Origin: Ichthyophis bannanicus
Lineage: Eukaryota; Chordata; Amphibia; Gymnophiona; Ichthyophiidae
DNA length: 64,000 nt
Assembly (NCBI GenBank): GCA_033557465.1
Contig: CM066033.1
Location: 1,353,623,834-1,353,687,833 of the forward strand
Reading direction: 5' to 3'
The notes beneath the pieces are model-generated. The model saw only the letters and a program-made list of their open reading frames with translations, had not been told where the DNA came from and searched no databases. The position numbers and the translations under genes are program-made. Shown one piece after another: positions 1-10,560 of this stretch (positions are counted from its first letter, which is position 1; the number at the start of each line of letters is the position of its first letter).

Positions 1-300
1 GTAGGTGAACGCTCTGGAGCTGGTGATTTGTATTGTTTTGCGGATGGAGGGCGGACTGTTAAGGAGTGGAGGGCATTCTACCTGCGTGATCTGTTGTTTG
101 CAGTGGTGAGGAGGAGGGTTGAGAGGAAGGAAAGGGCAACACTGTTGATTAGTTTGAATGTTGTTACAAGTAGTTTATATCTTATCCGGCTTTCTATTGG
201 GAGCCAGTGTAGTGTGTGTAGAAGTGGCATGACATGGTCGGTTAGTCTGTCTTTGCAGTTGATCCTAGCTGTGATGTTTTGCATTCGTTGGAGTATGTGT
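1..300 (-). mobile_element. L2-type LINE, C-terminal RT fragment
   Basis: The minus strand encodes a 68-codon stretch with the LHWLPI...RIRYKLLVTTFKL block seen at the C-terminus of L2 reverse transcriptases, ending in a TTANNRSRR-like segment. The same block, in a longer and better copy, is at 43480-44357, so the two come from one L2 family. The fragment runs off the left edge and ends near 300, where DIRS-like sequence begins. It is too short to be functional. Confidence 0.7.
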
Positions 301-426
301 AGGTTCCTTGCTGGTAGATCCTGGACTCCTGGCCGAGTGAGACAAGGATGGATATTCCCTTTCTCTCAGGATGCCAAAGAAGGATAGCTCCTTCCATCCA
401 GTGGCCTCAAGACTGTCAATGCTCCT

Positions 427-720
427 TTGCACATGTTGCACTTCCAAATGGAAACTCTGAGATCTGTGATTTTGGCGATGCTCCAAAGGGAGTTTCTAGC
501 ATCTCTGATATTGTCCGAAGCTTGTTTTCATGTCCCGATCTGGGAGGATCAGCAGAGATGTCTGCATTTTGCCATATTTAGCTCACACCTTCAGTTTACC
601 ACTCTTCCTTCGGCCTCTCCACTGCCTCAAGAATGTTCTCCAGGGTCATGATGGTGGTGGCTACTGCGTTACGGTACTAAGGACTATGTGTACACCCATT
701 TCTGGTTGACTGGCTCATCT
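427..720 (+). pseudogene. DIRS family B reverse transcriptase remnant
   Basis: Frames at 348-581 and 427-651 together carry a degraded DIRS RT: a MxTLRSVILAM-like block, FLASLILSEACFHVPIWED (palm motif A area, the catalytic Asp not preserved) and LHFAIFSSHLQFTTLP. The expected YLDD box would lie near 690-715, where only a VDWLI-like remnant remains. Stops and shifts show it is dead. The identification rests on motif order and on comparison with the better copies at 10814-11425 and 52381-53463. Confidence 0.6.
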
Positions 721-2539
721 GAACCCGTTCTCTTTCAGAGACCTCTCTGGTTATGAACCGAGTGGTGTCCTTCTGGAAGGCCTTAGCTGGGTGGTCAATT
801 AGTGAAAGTATCCGTTGGAACCTTCCCAATCCCTGAAATTCCTGAGAGGAAGATTTGATGCTCAAGTGGGCAGTGTCTTCCAGCAGAGATTATTGAAACA
901 ACTTGAAGTGTTCTGTTCTTAACAGGCTCCTAGGGTTTGGGATTATCTCCAGCTTCTTGGCTTGATGATGGCAGCAGTCAAGATGGTGTCATGGACGCAC
1001 TCTTATTAGGCCGTTCCTGCAGCCCTTTCTGACCGGAATTCAAGCTCAGGCTTTCCACTCTAGCTGGGAGTGAGAGAGCCAGTTTGAGGTGGTGACTACT
1101 ACCATGTTATCTGAAGCTGGGAATTCCTCTGGATGATCACTTGTGAATTCTTCCGGCGATGGACGTCAGACTTATGGGTGGGGAAGCGCTTTTCAGGACT
1201 GAATGGCCCAAGGCTGTTGGAGCCACAGGCAAGTGGTGTGGTCTGTTCACCATCTAGAAGCAAGGGCAGGGTGGTATGGATGTTGTTGGGCAATGCCATA
1301 TGTCAGTCACCAAGGAGGCATGAGGTGTGCAGGAGTATCCCTCGGGATGGCTCTCTGGTTCGCCTGAACAGAAATGAGCCTCCTAGCTCTGTTGGCTCGG
1401 CACATTGCAGGGTGGTCAATGTGGAAGCGGTCATCTTCTGTCATCACTCCCTTGATCCCAGAAAGTGGAAGTTTAGTCAGGAGGCATTTGAGATGCTGCT
1501 TCGCCATTGGAGTCACTCTATTAAGGAACTGTTGGCGTCCACTCCAATGACAAAGTATGCCGGTGCTTCACTCACCACAATGAACCTGGGTCTAAAGGCA
1601 TTGTTGCCCTGGTTCAGTCCTAGCCATGGCAATGCCTACTGTATGTGCTTCCTCCATGGCTGCTATTAGAGCAGAAACTTCGGCGCCTGAAGTGCCATCC
1701 AGGCTGGAATGTTCTGGTGCTGCTGGATTGGACGAGGAAAGCGTGGTTTAGGGATCTGATGCAGTTCCTGCAGGTTCCTCCTCTTCATTTGCCCCATTTC
1801 GGGGCCGGTTACATCAGAGGCTGTTTGTCTTGGATGACCAGGCTCCCTTCTTGCTTACGGCTTTGCTCCTGAAGGGAGTCTGTGACATGTAAGTGCTATT
1901 CTCCTGCAGTAATTTCCTTTCTGCTCAAAGCCCGGAGGGGTTCTACCAGCCTGGCATATATATGAGTCTGATAGCTTTTTGAGCATGGATGAGGCACACA
2001 ACAGCTTTTTCCTAATTTTGTCAAGGTGCTGGCTCTGGTCTTTTGCAGGACGGTCTTGAAAAGGTTTTTGGTTTTTTTTCCCCCCTTACCTCTCTGAAAA
2101 TCCAGGTGGAAGCCTTGTCCTGTTTCAGAAGTTCCATCGCTGGAAAGTCTTCAGCCTTGCACCTTGATGTTTCATGTTTTCTTCAAGGGGTTGGCATCTA
2201 AATCCTACTCTGAAGGGTTGACTCTTGGTCACAGTTTGTTCAGCAAGGTGGATTTCTGAGCTGCAGGCTCTATCTTTCCAGAATCCATATTTGTTCTTTT
2301 CAGAGGAAGCCATTTCCATTTGGTCTGTGCTTTTCTTTTTGCCCAAGGTGATGTCTTCATTTCATGCTCTCCTTTTCTAAGGAGCAGTTTATAGGGAACA
2401 TTAAGGATATTCGCCTTGTGGCTGTCCAGAGGGTGCTTCTCCACGACTTGGAGGCTACAAATTCCTCCCATACATCTGATCACATATTTGTGCTGTTTGC
2501 GGGCCCACACAAGGATGTCTCAGCAGCCAAGTCTACCTT

Positions 2540-2765
2540 GGGGCGCTGGATCAAGGAGGCAATTGCCTCTGTATATCTTTGATGGAACTGACCAGTTCCA
2601 AAGAATTTGTGTGCCCATTCTACTTGGGTACAAGCATCATCAGGGGCAGAGCCACTTTAGACATTGTTGGGTGGCAATGTGGGCATTACTTTCCAATTTT
2701 TGTTGAACATTACTGCTTGGATGTCCACGCTTGGGTGGACATGGCTTTTGGCTCGAGGTTTGCGA
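2540..2765 (+). pseudogene. DIRS family B tyrosine recombinase C-terminus remnant
   Basis: Short frames give LGRWIKEAIASVY, then FVEHYCLDVHAWVDMAFGSRF. The second matches the final segment of DIRS recombinases, where the HYCLD tyrosine is the nucleophile; compare HYCLDK near 55475 and HYCLDV near 46495. The H-x-x-R box between them has decayed. It sits just before the inverted repeat region, where DIRS elements place the end of the recombinase. Confidence 0.6.
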
Positions 2766-2804
2766 GCTGCTGTGTCTTCTTCCCGCCCAGTGGAAGTGTT
2801 GTTT

Positions 2805-3276
2805 TGGTATGTACCACTTGTCTGGACTGGACTAGCAGGACGATATGGAAGGTGACATTTACTTGCAATATAATGACCTTTCCTTGAGTCTTGCTAGACC
2901 AGTCCAGGACCCATCCCTGGAACTGTATTTGGTCTGTTATACTGCAGCTGTACCTTGATCCGCTATGATTTATATGCTTGGCTCTGCAGGTCCATATCCT
3001 ATTGATAACATGCTGTTTAATCAATTCTGTACATAGTTTCTTTATTGTTCGATTCATCATTGCTGCCATGTTGAGGTTGTGTGAGGTTTGCCATGCTTTC
3101 TCTCTAGTGGCTAAGGCTGATAGAGGCATGGGATTGATGGGCTTGAAACCTGGACATTTCATTAGCTGTCTGTCTCCACCAATCTGCTGGTGGGGGAACA
3201 TAACCCACTTGTCTGGACTGATCTAGCAGGACTCAAGGAAAAGACATTATTGAGTAAGTAAAATGTTACCTTACAG
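2805..3276. repeat. DIRS family B internal complementary region and right terminal repeat
   Basis: CTGGACTGGACTAGCAGG near 2822-2840 pairs with TTGCTAGACCAGTCCAG near 2890-2906, forming an imperfect palindrome. A further copy of the first arm (GTCTGGACTGATCTAGCAGG, then ACTCAAGGAAAAG) lies at 3211-3245 and leads into the element's end. This is the DIRS layout, where an internal repeat is complementary to the joined outer ends. Ends are approximate. Confidence 0.6.
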
Positions 3277-4085
3277 AAGATTCCACTTGCAGTATAAGAA
3301 ATTTTAAACTCTCCTACTCAGTTGAACATTTTTGTCTGTTCTCAAGTATGCTTCTGAATCCTGCTGTGTCATTCATTGTACTCTATGGCTTACATTACTT
3401 ATAAGAGCAGGAGAATAAGAACAAACATCAATAAGGAAATTTGTATTCTATATTCTGACTATGTGGCAAAACACAGCTGTGCCCTTAAGAATGCTGTGTA
3501 GCAGCGATTAACAAAGTAATCACATCATCTTTCCATCATGATGTCATGATCTACAACCATATTTTTGACATATTTTGTTTGCTGTGGTCTTGTATTTTTT
3601 GTGCATGCTTTGTATAATTTATTTATTTGTCATGTTGGCTTATTACCTACCTAAAATAGTCAGGGCGATATAGATTATTAATTAAATTATTATTTTTCCA
3701 AACTTGGTATACATGCCTTATCATAGTAATCAAGACGAAGTACAACAGTGTTTTATCTGATCCATATAACTAAACTAATCTGGGTATATGCTTGACTATG
3801 TGTTTTCTATAATTCCCAACCCAGTAAAAGTTGGAAAGATGAGAAGGGGTGAAGAGTGCTTGTCTGGTGGTAAAATAACTTTCAGAAAATTTAAGAGAAT
3901 GGGATGAAACATAATTTTAGAAAGGGTGTGTAATTTTTGTTGTTTTCTTTGGAAAATTGATATAGTTTTTAATTGTGGATGTAATGTCTGGGGTTATTAA
4001 TCCCTGCCTTTATTTTAGTTTTTGTCCTCACGCAGTAATGTTTGTGGATACTGCTTTGGTTTTTCAGTAGTTAAAGGAAATATTT
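3277..4085. other. No gene or repeat recognised
   Basis: AT-rich DNA between two DIRS-like elements. I see no ORF of interest. A tail such as GTCAGGGCGATATAGATTATTAATTAAA near 3660 resembles a LINE or SINE 3' end but cannot be placed. Confidence 0.5.
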
Positions 4086-4265
4086 TATCTCCAGGAACAA
4101 GTAGGAATGTAGTCTTCACATATGGGCGATGTCGGCACTGACGGAGCTCACGCGGAAACGCTCCCCAGCATCCTATATGAAAGCTTTTGGGAGCATTCCA
4201 CTGCGCCTGCGTAGCTGCCTTCCCGCCTTTCCAACTCTCCCTCCTCAGTTTTTCGTTTTCCGCAG
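4086..4265 (+). repeat. DIRS family A copy 1, left terminal inverted repeat
   Basis: TATCTCCAGGAACAAG, then GTCTTCACATATGGGCGATG, then AACGCTCCCCAGCATCC, then AAAGCTTTTGGGAGCATTCC. The reverse complement of each block occurs in the same spacing at 13930-14095, with scattered mismatches. It matches the left end of copy 2 at 47399. It probably also carries the promoter, as expected for DIRS ends (inference). Confidence 0.8.
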
Positions 4266-4491
4266 AGCCGACAGGGAGCAATTCCTGTCACCGCAGAAAA
4301 TTCACTTCATTTGTGGTCGCGTCTGCCTTCCTATCAACGCTAGCACCGGCACCGTCGGTGTTTCTTCTAATTTCTGTTTCTATTTCTTTCTTTAAAAAAA
4401 AATAAAAACCTTCTGTTCTTTCCCTGAGGGTACCTTGCCCTCTAGGTGCGTAGGCACCATTTTGGGCCTTAGACCCCTTTTTCTTTTTAAG

Positions 4492-5690
4492 ATGGATAAA
4501 CCAGCTTGTGGTTTCAAAAAGTGTTCCAAATGTAGCGGTACCATCTCTGCTACCGACACCCATGACTGGTGTCTCAAATGTTTGGGACCAGACCATCTGC
4601 CATCGGAATGCCTTCTCTGCAGGAAGATGACAAAGAGGGGCCTGCAGAATAGAGCTGCAAAACTTGGCACCCACTTTGCCACTGATGCAATGTTGGTTGC
4701 ATCGACGTCATTGAGAACTTCATCTTTCTTCCATGGATCTCGGGTATCGAAACCCAAGTCTTCCTCGAAGGCTGGCTGGTCTTCCAAGGGTAGATCTCCT
4801 CCTAAGCATCCGAGATGCCTTAGATGTTGCCCTGGAGGGGGAATACACTGGCCAAATAACCCCGGCAGGAGGTCCTTACCTCCAAAGCATTAATGGGGTC
4901 CCAAGAGAGCTCTTGGTGCCATGCTCTGGGGTCGTGGACCGCTGTTCCAGAACCGATACCCAGGCATCGGCTAGTTCCATGGATCAACATATCCTGGCCA
5001 TTGAGCGGAGTTTAGCGGCCTTGTTAGCAGCTTTGGTACCACTAAAACCTCTGCAATCGGTTCCACAGCCATCGGTACCGAACGTGTCTGCATCAACCAT
5101 TGCTCCACTCTCCACGCTACCACCCATGCCGGCCCTAGAATCAGTGTCCGGCATCGAGGGACCAATACCAAGGCATTCTGATGCCGACTTTGATCGGTAC
5201 CGTCAACGGGCTGGGCGGGAGCACAAGGCCCGCCGATACTTCGAGTCCTCCAATTCCGACTTGTCCGATGAATTGCTTGGTACCAGGGAAATGGAGGCTC
5301 TTACGGAAGATCCGTTTCCTTCCCCACAGTGCCGTCTGTCTTTTCCAGAGGACATGTCTTTTTAAGACTTTATACGGGACGTGGCTCCGGGGCCTCTTCA
5401 TTACCCTGACATCAGAGAAAGAACCGAGAGCTGAAGAACTTGAAATTCTTCAGTTTTCAGCAGCCCCAAAGGAGGCTGCTACCCTACCTATTCATCGGAT
5501 ATTGCATGACCTCATGTTTTAGATGTGGGAGACACTCTTAACTGTCTCTCCACATTCTCGGAGGCTCGATACCATGTACTGGGTACCGCAGTGTCCCAGT
5601 TTCCAGAAGACGTAGTTACCACATCACTCCATGGTAGTGGAATAGGCAGTGCATCGAATTAAAAGTGCCAAGACACATTCTTTTCTAACC
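4492..5690 (+). pseudogene. DIRS family A gag-like ORF1, N-terminal part, copy 1
   Basis: Starts at ATG 4492 (MDKPACGFKK). A cysteine-rich module follows: C-x2-C, about 12 residues, DTHDWCLKCLGPDH, then C-x2-C. This is typical of vertebrate DIRS Gag-like proteins and probably binds zinc. The frame shifts around 4750-4890 and again around 5365-5400, and a stop follows 5520. The middle is rich in Ser, Pro and Lys, then acidic (SNSDLSDELL). It is cut by the CR1 insertion near 5700; the rest of ORF1 resumes after 9973. Copy 2 has the same protein at 47777-47868 plus 50845-52583. Confidence 0.72.
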
Positions 5691-6069
5691 AGGGCTCCAC
5701 ACATCAAACAGTAAGTAAGGTTTTGAGGGTTTCTTTGTTTGGTTTGTTTTTATTACATTGCTAGCTCTCTGACTGGGAGCTCTTAAAAGGGTTTTGTGTA
5801 TATTTTTAAAAGCAAGGTTACTTCATTTTTGCTGTTTTAGGGGAACCTTAATTGAGCACAGTAGGTTGCTGACTCCAGTGACCTCCTCAGCTTTAGAAGC
5901 TGCTAACGCCTCCCCTTTCACAAATCACAGTGAATTGGACCAGCACATTTGTATGTAATTAAAGTGTTTTAACTGCTTTTTCTCTATAAAGACAGCTGCG
6001 AAACCGGCTGGTACTTGGTAGATCTCTCTCTTTTGCTCTAACAGATACCTAAGCTCCACGAAAAGAACA

Positions 6070-7014
6070 ATGGCTGGGAAAAATCGTATTGCTAAAGCTG
6101 TTGCTCCCGTTACAGCTTCTGCCTCCGTCCAGACAGAGGTCCTAATGCCGGTTGAAGGACCGGTTCCATGTGCAGGGTGCCTGCATGCTGAAGCTCTGAG
6201 GAAAGAGGTGGCGGAACTCAGAGAGGAGGTGGCGAGGCTGAGGAGCATTCAAGACAGTGAGAAGTACATTGATGAGATGCTACTTGCAGCAACCAAGCTC
6301 TCCAGCTCCGGAGAAGATGGGCGCCAACAGAATGTCGATGGTTGGACACAAGTCACCAGGGCCTGCAAAATCACCAATCCAACTTCTCCATCCCTTGAAT
6401 TAAAGAACCATTATGCAGCCCTGGAAGTGGAGGAGGTGAAAGCATCCCTGGAAAGGGAAGAACCAGAGTTCAAGTACCCCAAAGTTGCGGAATCAGTCAC
6501 CAGAAGGAAACGAAGGGTGGTGGTGGTTGGAGACTCTCTTCTGAGGGGTACTGAGGCGTCCATCTGCCGACCAGACTTGATGTCCAGAGAGGTATGCTGT
6601 CTGCCTGGTGCCAAAATCCAAGATGTTACGGAGAGTTTGCCGAGACTCATCAAGCCCACAGACTATTACCCAATGTTGCTAATCCATGTTGGAACAAATG
6701 ATACTGCCAGGTATACCTCGGAACGTATCAAAAGTGACTTCATGGCTCTGGGACAGAGGGTGAAGCAGTTAGGTGCACAGGTGGTGTTCTCTTCAATCCT
6801 CCCTGTTGAGGGTAAAGGCCAAGGCAGAGAGGCTCGCATCCTGGAGACAAATGCATGGCTGCGTGGATGGTGTCATCGAGAGCGTTTTGGTTTCCTAGAC
6901 CATGGGATGCTTTTCCAAGGGTTGCAAAGCAGAGATGGCATCCATCTGTCCAAGAGAGGTCAACGCATCTTTGGTAGTAGACTGGCTAATCTACTGAAGA
7001 GGGCTTTAAACTAG
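6070..7014 (+). CDS. CR1 ORF1 protein with SGNH (GDSL) esterase domain
   Basis: 314 residues, ATG at 6070. The N-terminus has CAGC (a C-x2-C pair, about residues 34-37), then a charged heptad-like stretch ALRKEVAELREEVARLRS, likely a coiled coil for self-association. After a linker comes an SGNH hydrolase core: strand VVVVGDSLLRG with the nucleophile region G154-D155-S156; HVGTND with G208-T209-N210-D211; and DGIHLS with D289 and H292 as the acid/base pair. All blocks needed for catalysis are present. CR1-clade ORF1 proteins commonly carry this esterase; proposed roles are membrane or lipid contact and RNP assembly, but the true substrate is unknown. The stop is 11 bp before the first ATG of ORF2, so ORF2 is probably translated from the same bicistronic RNA. 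Fully open. Confidence 0.9.
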   Translation: MAGKNRIAKAVAPVTASASVQTEVLMPVEGPVPCAGCLHAEALRKEVAELREEVARLRSIQDSEKYIDEMLLAATKLSSSGEDGRQQNVDGWTQVTRACKITNPTSPSLELKNHYAALEVEEVKASLEREEPEFKYPKVAESVTRRKRRVVVVGDSLLRGTEASICRPDLMSREVCCLPGAKIQDVTESLPRLIKPTDYYPMLLIHVGTNDTARYTSERIKSDFMALGQRVKQLGAQVVFSSILPVEGKGQGREARILETNAWLRGWCHRERFGFLDHGMLFQGLQSRDGIHLSKRGQRIFGSRLANLLKRALN

Positions 7015-7019
7015 ATTCC

Positions 7020-9887
7020 TTGGGGATGGGTGAAGAAAGCCCCCAGGTAAGTGAAAGCCCCCAGGTAGGTGATACATTAAATACCTTTATGGAAATGGGT
7101 AACAGGGGTAACATATGGAAAGCAGTATGTATTAATGCCCGTAGCATGGGAAATAAGATCCCTGAGGTTGAAGCTTTGGTGGGAGTGGCTGACTTGGATT
7201 TAGTGGCAGTTACAGAAACATGGTTCACAGAAAACAATGACTGGGATGTAACTATACCTGGCTATACTTTATTCAGGAAGGACAGGGTAGGAAGAAGAGG
7301 AGGAGGAGTGGCACTATATGTAAAAACTACTATTAAAGCTTTGGAATTACAGAGCTTAAAAGGGAGAGAGGAGGCATTGTGGGTTAAACTAGAAAGAGGG
7401 AAAGAGAAATCTATTTGCATTGGAGTGATATACAGACCTCCCTCACAAGAGGAAGAGGTGGACAGAGAGTTAATTGAAGACATACGCAGCATTGCTAGGA
7501 AAGGGGAAGTGCTACTGATAGGAGATTTCAATATGCCAGATGTTGATTGGCACATTCCTGCTGCAGTATCATCTAGAAGTAAGGAGATCCTGGATTCTCT
7601 ACAGGGAGAACTATTCAGGCAATTGGTAACAGACCCCACACGTGAAGGGGCCATACTGGACTTGGTGCTTACCAATGGTGAAAGTGTTTCTGATGTTGTA
7701 GTGGGAGATCATTTTGCATCCAGTGATCACCAGATGGTGTGGTTCAGTATTAGGACTAGGGCTGTTAGAATCCATTCCAAGGTGAGGATCTTAGACTTTA
7801 GGAAGACTAACTTTGCGAAGATGGGCCAATACCTCAGGGAGTCATTAGTGGGATGGGAACAGCTGGCGGATGTAGAAAAACAGTGGGCAAAACTGAAAGG
7901 GGGTATTTTAAGGGCAACCAACCTTTTTGTTAAAATGGTAAATAAAGGCAAAAGGAACAGGAGACCACTATGGTTTTCGAAGGAAGTAGCTGAAAAAGTG
8001 AAGAAAAAGAGGGAGGCCTTCATGAAATACAAGAGATCACAGAGAGCAGAAGACAGGCATCTGTATTTGGAAAAACTTAGAGAAGCTAGCAAAGTAGTCA
8101 AGAAGGCAAAGATTCAAAAGGAGGAGGAAATAGCCAATGCAATAAAATGGGGGGATAAGACATTTTTCAGATATATTAGTGAGAAGAGGAAGAGCAAAAG
8201 TGGTATTGTCAGACTCAAGGGTGCAGGGGGGGAATATGTAGAAGCTGATAAGGATAAAGTGGAATTGCTTAACAAATATTTTTGTTCTGTGTTCACAGAT
8301 GAAGAACCAGGAGCAGGACCTCAGAAAACACCCACAAATAAGAACAGAAGCGAGGAACATCTTGAACTATTTTCAGAAGACTGTGTTCGTGAGAAACTAG
8401 CTCAACTTAAAGTAGACAAAGCGATGGGACCGGATGGGATACACCCTAGAATACTGAGGGAACTTGGGGACGTTCTAGCAGCTCCACTGACTGACCTTTT
8501 CAATGCCTCGTTGGAGTCAGGAGTGGTGCCAAAGGACTGGAGAGAGGCTCATGTGGTGCCTTTACACAAAAGCGGAAGTAAGGATGTGGTTGAAAACTAC
8601 AGGCCGGTTAGTTTAACTTCTGTGGTGAGTAAATTATTGGAAACGCTGCTGAAAGAGAAAATAGTGAGGTTTCTGGAGTCCAGCGGATTACAGGATCCGA
8701 GGCAGCATGGATTCACCAGAGGCAGGTCTTGTCAGACAAATCTGATTGATTTTTTTGACTGGGTGACCAGGGAGTTGGACCGAGGGAGAGCTCTAGATGT
8801 GGTGTATTTAGATTTCCGTAAAGCCTTTGACACTGTTCCTCACAGGCGACTTATAAACAAACTGAGCACCCTAGGGATGAACCCTAAAGTTACTGCATGG
8901 GTTAGAAATTGGTTGGGTGGGAGGCGACAAAGAGTACAAGTAAATGGAGCTCACTCTGAGGAGAAGGATGTTACCAGTGGTGTGCCCCAGGGATCTGTCC
9001 TTGGTCCGATTCTTTTTAACATCTTTGTTAGTGATATAGCGGAAGGGCTGTCGGGTAAGGTTTGCCTCTTTGCGGATGATACCAAAATCTGCAATAGAGT
9101 AGACACCCAGGAAGGGGTAGATAACATGAGGAGGGATCTAGCTAAGCTTGAAGAATGGTCTAGAATTTGGCAGCTGGGATTTAATGTTAAAAAATGTAAG
9201 GTCATGCATTTGGGCTGCAGCAATCCAAGGGAGCAATACAGTATAGGAGGTGAAGTACTTTTGTCCACTAAAGAAGAGCGGGACCTAGGCGTGGTTGTGT
9301 CTGATGATCTTAAAGTAGCTAAACAGGTGGAAAAGGCGACAGCAAAAGCTAGAAGGATGCTTGGGTGCATACGGAGAGGAATGGCTAGCAGAAAAAAGGA
9401 GGTGATAATGCCTCTGTATAAGTCTTTGGTGCGACCTCATTTGGAGTATGGTGTGCAATTCTGGAGACCGCACCTTCAAAAGGATGTGAACAGGATGGAG
9501 TCGGTGCAGAGGGTTGCTACCAAAATGATTAATGGGCTTCATTATAAAGCATATGAGGACAGACTTAAGGATCTTAATATGTACACCTTAGAGGAAAGGC
9601 GGGATAGAGGTGATATGATTGAGATGTTTAAATACCTCCGTGGCATAAATGTTCAGGGAGAGAGCCTCTTTCAATTGAAAGCAAGTTCTGCTACGAGGGG
9701 ACATGGGATGAGGGTGAAGGGAGATAGATTCAGGAGTGATATGCGGAAATATTTCTTTACGGAAAGAGTAGTGGATCCGTGGAATAGTCTCCCAGTGGAG
9801 GTTGTAGAGATGAGGACAGTAACTGAATTCAAGAAAGCATGGGACCAACACAGAGGATCTCTAAAGGCAAAAAGTGGACTGTTGTAG
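7020..9887 (+). CDS. CR1 ORF2: AP endonuclease and reverse transcriptase
   Basis: The frame is open from 7020; the first ATG is 7026 (MGEESPQV), giving about 953 residues, normal for CR1. N-terminal APE-type endonuclease: NARSMGNK, VTETWF, GGGVALYV, IGVIYRPPS, the GDFNMPD box with G166-D167-N169, and SSDHQMVWF with the catalytic Asp-His. A basic linker follows. The RT domain has DKAMGPDGIHPRIL, NYRPVSLTSVVSKLLE, GFTRGRSCQTNL, YLDFRKAFDTVPH, SGVPQGSVLGPILFNIF and the active-site FADD (F682-D685 counted from ATG 7026). The C-terminal part is the usual CR1 thumb and tail. It nicks target DNA and copies the element RNA from the nick. No stop, frameshift or catalytic substitution is seen, so it could be active. 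Confidence 0.93.
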   Translation: MGMGEESPQVSESPQVGDTLNTFMEMGNRGNIWKAVCINARSMGNKIPEVEALVGVADLDLVAVTETWFTENNDWDVTIPGYTLFRKDRVGRRGGGVALYVKTTIKALELQSLKGREEALWVKLERGKEKSICIGVIYRPPSQEEEVDRELIEDIRSIARKGEVLLIGDFNMPDVDWHIPAAVSSRSKEILDSLQGELFRQLVTDPTREGAILDLVLTNGESVSDVVVGDHFASSDHQMVWFSIRTRAVRIHSKVRILDFRKTNFAKMGQYLRESLVGWEQLADVEKQWAKLKGGILRATNLFVKMVNKGKRNRRPLWFSKEVAEKVKKKREAFMKYKRSQRAEDRHLYLEKLREASKVVKKAKIQKEEEIANAIKWGDKTFFRYISEKRKSKSGIVRLKGAGGEYVEADKDKVELLNKYFCSVFTDEEPGAGPQKTPTNKNRSEEHLELFSEDCVREKLAQLKVDKAMGPDGIHPRILRELGDVLAAPLTDLFNASLESGVVPKDWREAHVVPLHKSGSKDVVENYRPVSLTSVVSKLLETLLKEKIVRFLESSGLQDPRQHGFTRGRSCQTNLIDFFDWVTRELDRGRALDVVYLDFRKAFDTVPHRRLINKLSTLGMNPKVTAWVRNWLGGRRQRVQVNGAHSEEKDVTSGVPQGSVLGPILFNIFVSDIAEGLSGKVCLFADDTKICNRVDTQEGVDNMRRDLAKLEEWSRIWQLGFNVKKCKVMHLGCSNPREQYSIGGEVLLSTKEERDLGVVVSDDLKVAKQVEKATAKARRMLGCIRRGMASRKKEVIMPLYKSLVRPHLEYGVQFWRPHLQKDVNRMESVQRVATKMINGLHYKAYEDRLKDLNMYTLEERRDRGDMIEMFKYLRGINVQGESLFQLKASSATRGHGMRVKGDRFRSDMRKYFFTERVVDPWNSLPVEVVEMRTVTEFKKAWDQHRGSLKAKSGLL

Positions 9888-9937
9888 TTGTTATGGAAGG
9901 ACAGACTAGATAGGCCATGTGGTCTTTTTCTGTCGTC

Positions 9938-9972
9938 ATATTGCTATGTTTCTATGTTTCTATGTTTCTATT
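9938..9972 (+). repeat. CR1 3' octamer repeat tail
   Basis: Three to four copies of CTATGTTT end the CR1. CR1-clade RTs recognise such short 3' repeats for priming. The complement (AAACATAG) marks the 3' ends of the antisense CR1 copies at 17533, 47869 and 63082. Confidence 0.85.
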
Positions 9973-10560
9973 CCTCAAATCCTCTGAGCCGGGAGGCGAG
10001 AACTCTCAATGCCTTTGGTCGTCAATGTTTTCAAGCCTCCATGTTATCGGCCAGAATAAGTTCTTAAATACTCTACATGGGTATGTTCCTTTGGGAGGTT
10101 GCTAAGGATTTAGAACTAAAGGCTTCTCTTCTCCCTGATGACAAGAGGGCTGATTACCTGACACTTGTAAAACATGCTCAGAATGTTTCCAAGTTTATGA
10201 ACAGGGCAATCTTTGACTGCTTTGAGTGTATTAGCAGAACATCTGCGATTTGCATCGGTGCATCCAATCCTGAACAGTGGGTGCAGGATAAGCTGGAGAA
10301 CATTCCTTGCACAGAGGAAAACCTTTTTGGCAAGGATTGGCAGGACAAGGCTTCTCAGCTGGAATCCAAGAATACCACTCTTAATAGGCTTTCTAGAACC
10401 ACTGCCAACCCAGCTAAGAAAAAGACTATAAAGAAACCTTTTTTCAACAAGAAAAATACGTTTTACTCTTATACCCATGCTGTGCACTGTCCGGTCCATT
10501 CTTCCTAGAAGGGACAGCAACAACCGAAACAACAAAGGAAGGCTCAGACCCCCAGGGCTC
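9973..10560 (+). pseudogene. DIRS family A gag-like ORF1, C-terminal part, copy 1
   Basis: Resumes after the CR1 insertion. The main frame 10077-10508 reads MGMFLWEVAKDLELKASLLP, DDKRADYLTLVKHAQNVSKF, ASNPEQWVQDKLENIPC and ENLFGKDW. This is collinear with 52072-52583 of copy 2 (MGMFLKEVAQ...EPWVQDGLGNLPCTGENLFG). The end is Lys/Asn-rich. Frames on both sides are broken. It probably forms part of the nucleocapsid-like protein; no catalytic motif is seen. Confidence 0.65.

Larger units (their letters stand above)
320..3276 (+). mobile_element. Decayed DIRS-like element, family B (5'-truncated)
   Basis: Plus-strand remnants of RT, RNase H and tyrosine recombinase follow in DIRS order and end in inverted repeat material. 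RT similarity is clearest at 430-720 (phrases like FHVPIWED, LHFA, FTTLPSASP and a decayed DWLI). RNase H traces lie near 1090-1520 and the recombinase C-terminus near 2540-2760 (EHYCLDVHAW). 2800-2935 contains a near-palindrome of the sequence that ends the element at about 3195-3276, as expected for a DIRS internal complementary region. All frames are broken. Limits are approximate. Confidence 0.7.
5700..9972 (+). mobile_element. CR1 LINE, apparently full length with two intact ORFs
   Basis: About 4.27 kb: a 5' UTR of about 370 bp, ORF1 (6070-7014), ORF2 (7026-9887) and a 3' UTR of about 85 bp ending in 8-bp CTATGTTT repeats. An octamer-repeat end instead of poly(A) is a hallmark of the CR1 clade. 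It lies inside the gag-like ORF of a DIRS element: DIRS gag sequence stops near 5690 and continues near 9973. Both ORFs lack stops or frameshifts, so this is the youngest autonomous copy in the window. The exact 5' end is uncertain by about 20 bp and no clear target duplication is visible. A near-identical 5'-truncated copy lies antisense at 47869-50848. Confidence 0.88.

Noticed and set aside
28..387. 119-codon plus-strand ORF at the left edge
   Set aside because: Antisense of the L2 fragment followed by unrelated DNA; the homologous antisense frame at 43596-43865 has the same origin.
8951..9370. 139-codon antisense ORF (HPSILLAFAVAFSTCL…) also open at 48429-48851 and in decayed form at 61021-61356
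   Set aside because: It is the exact antisense of CR1 ORF2 RT; its recurrence follows from the CR1 copies, and it has no own features.
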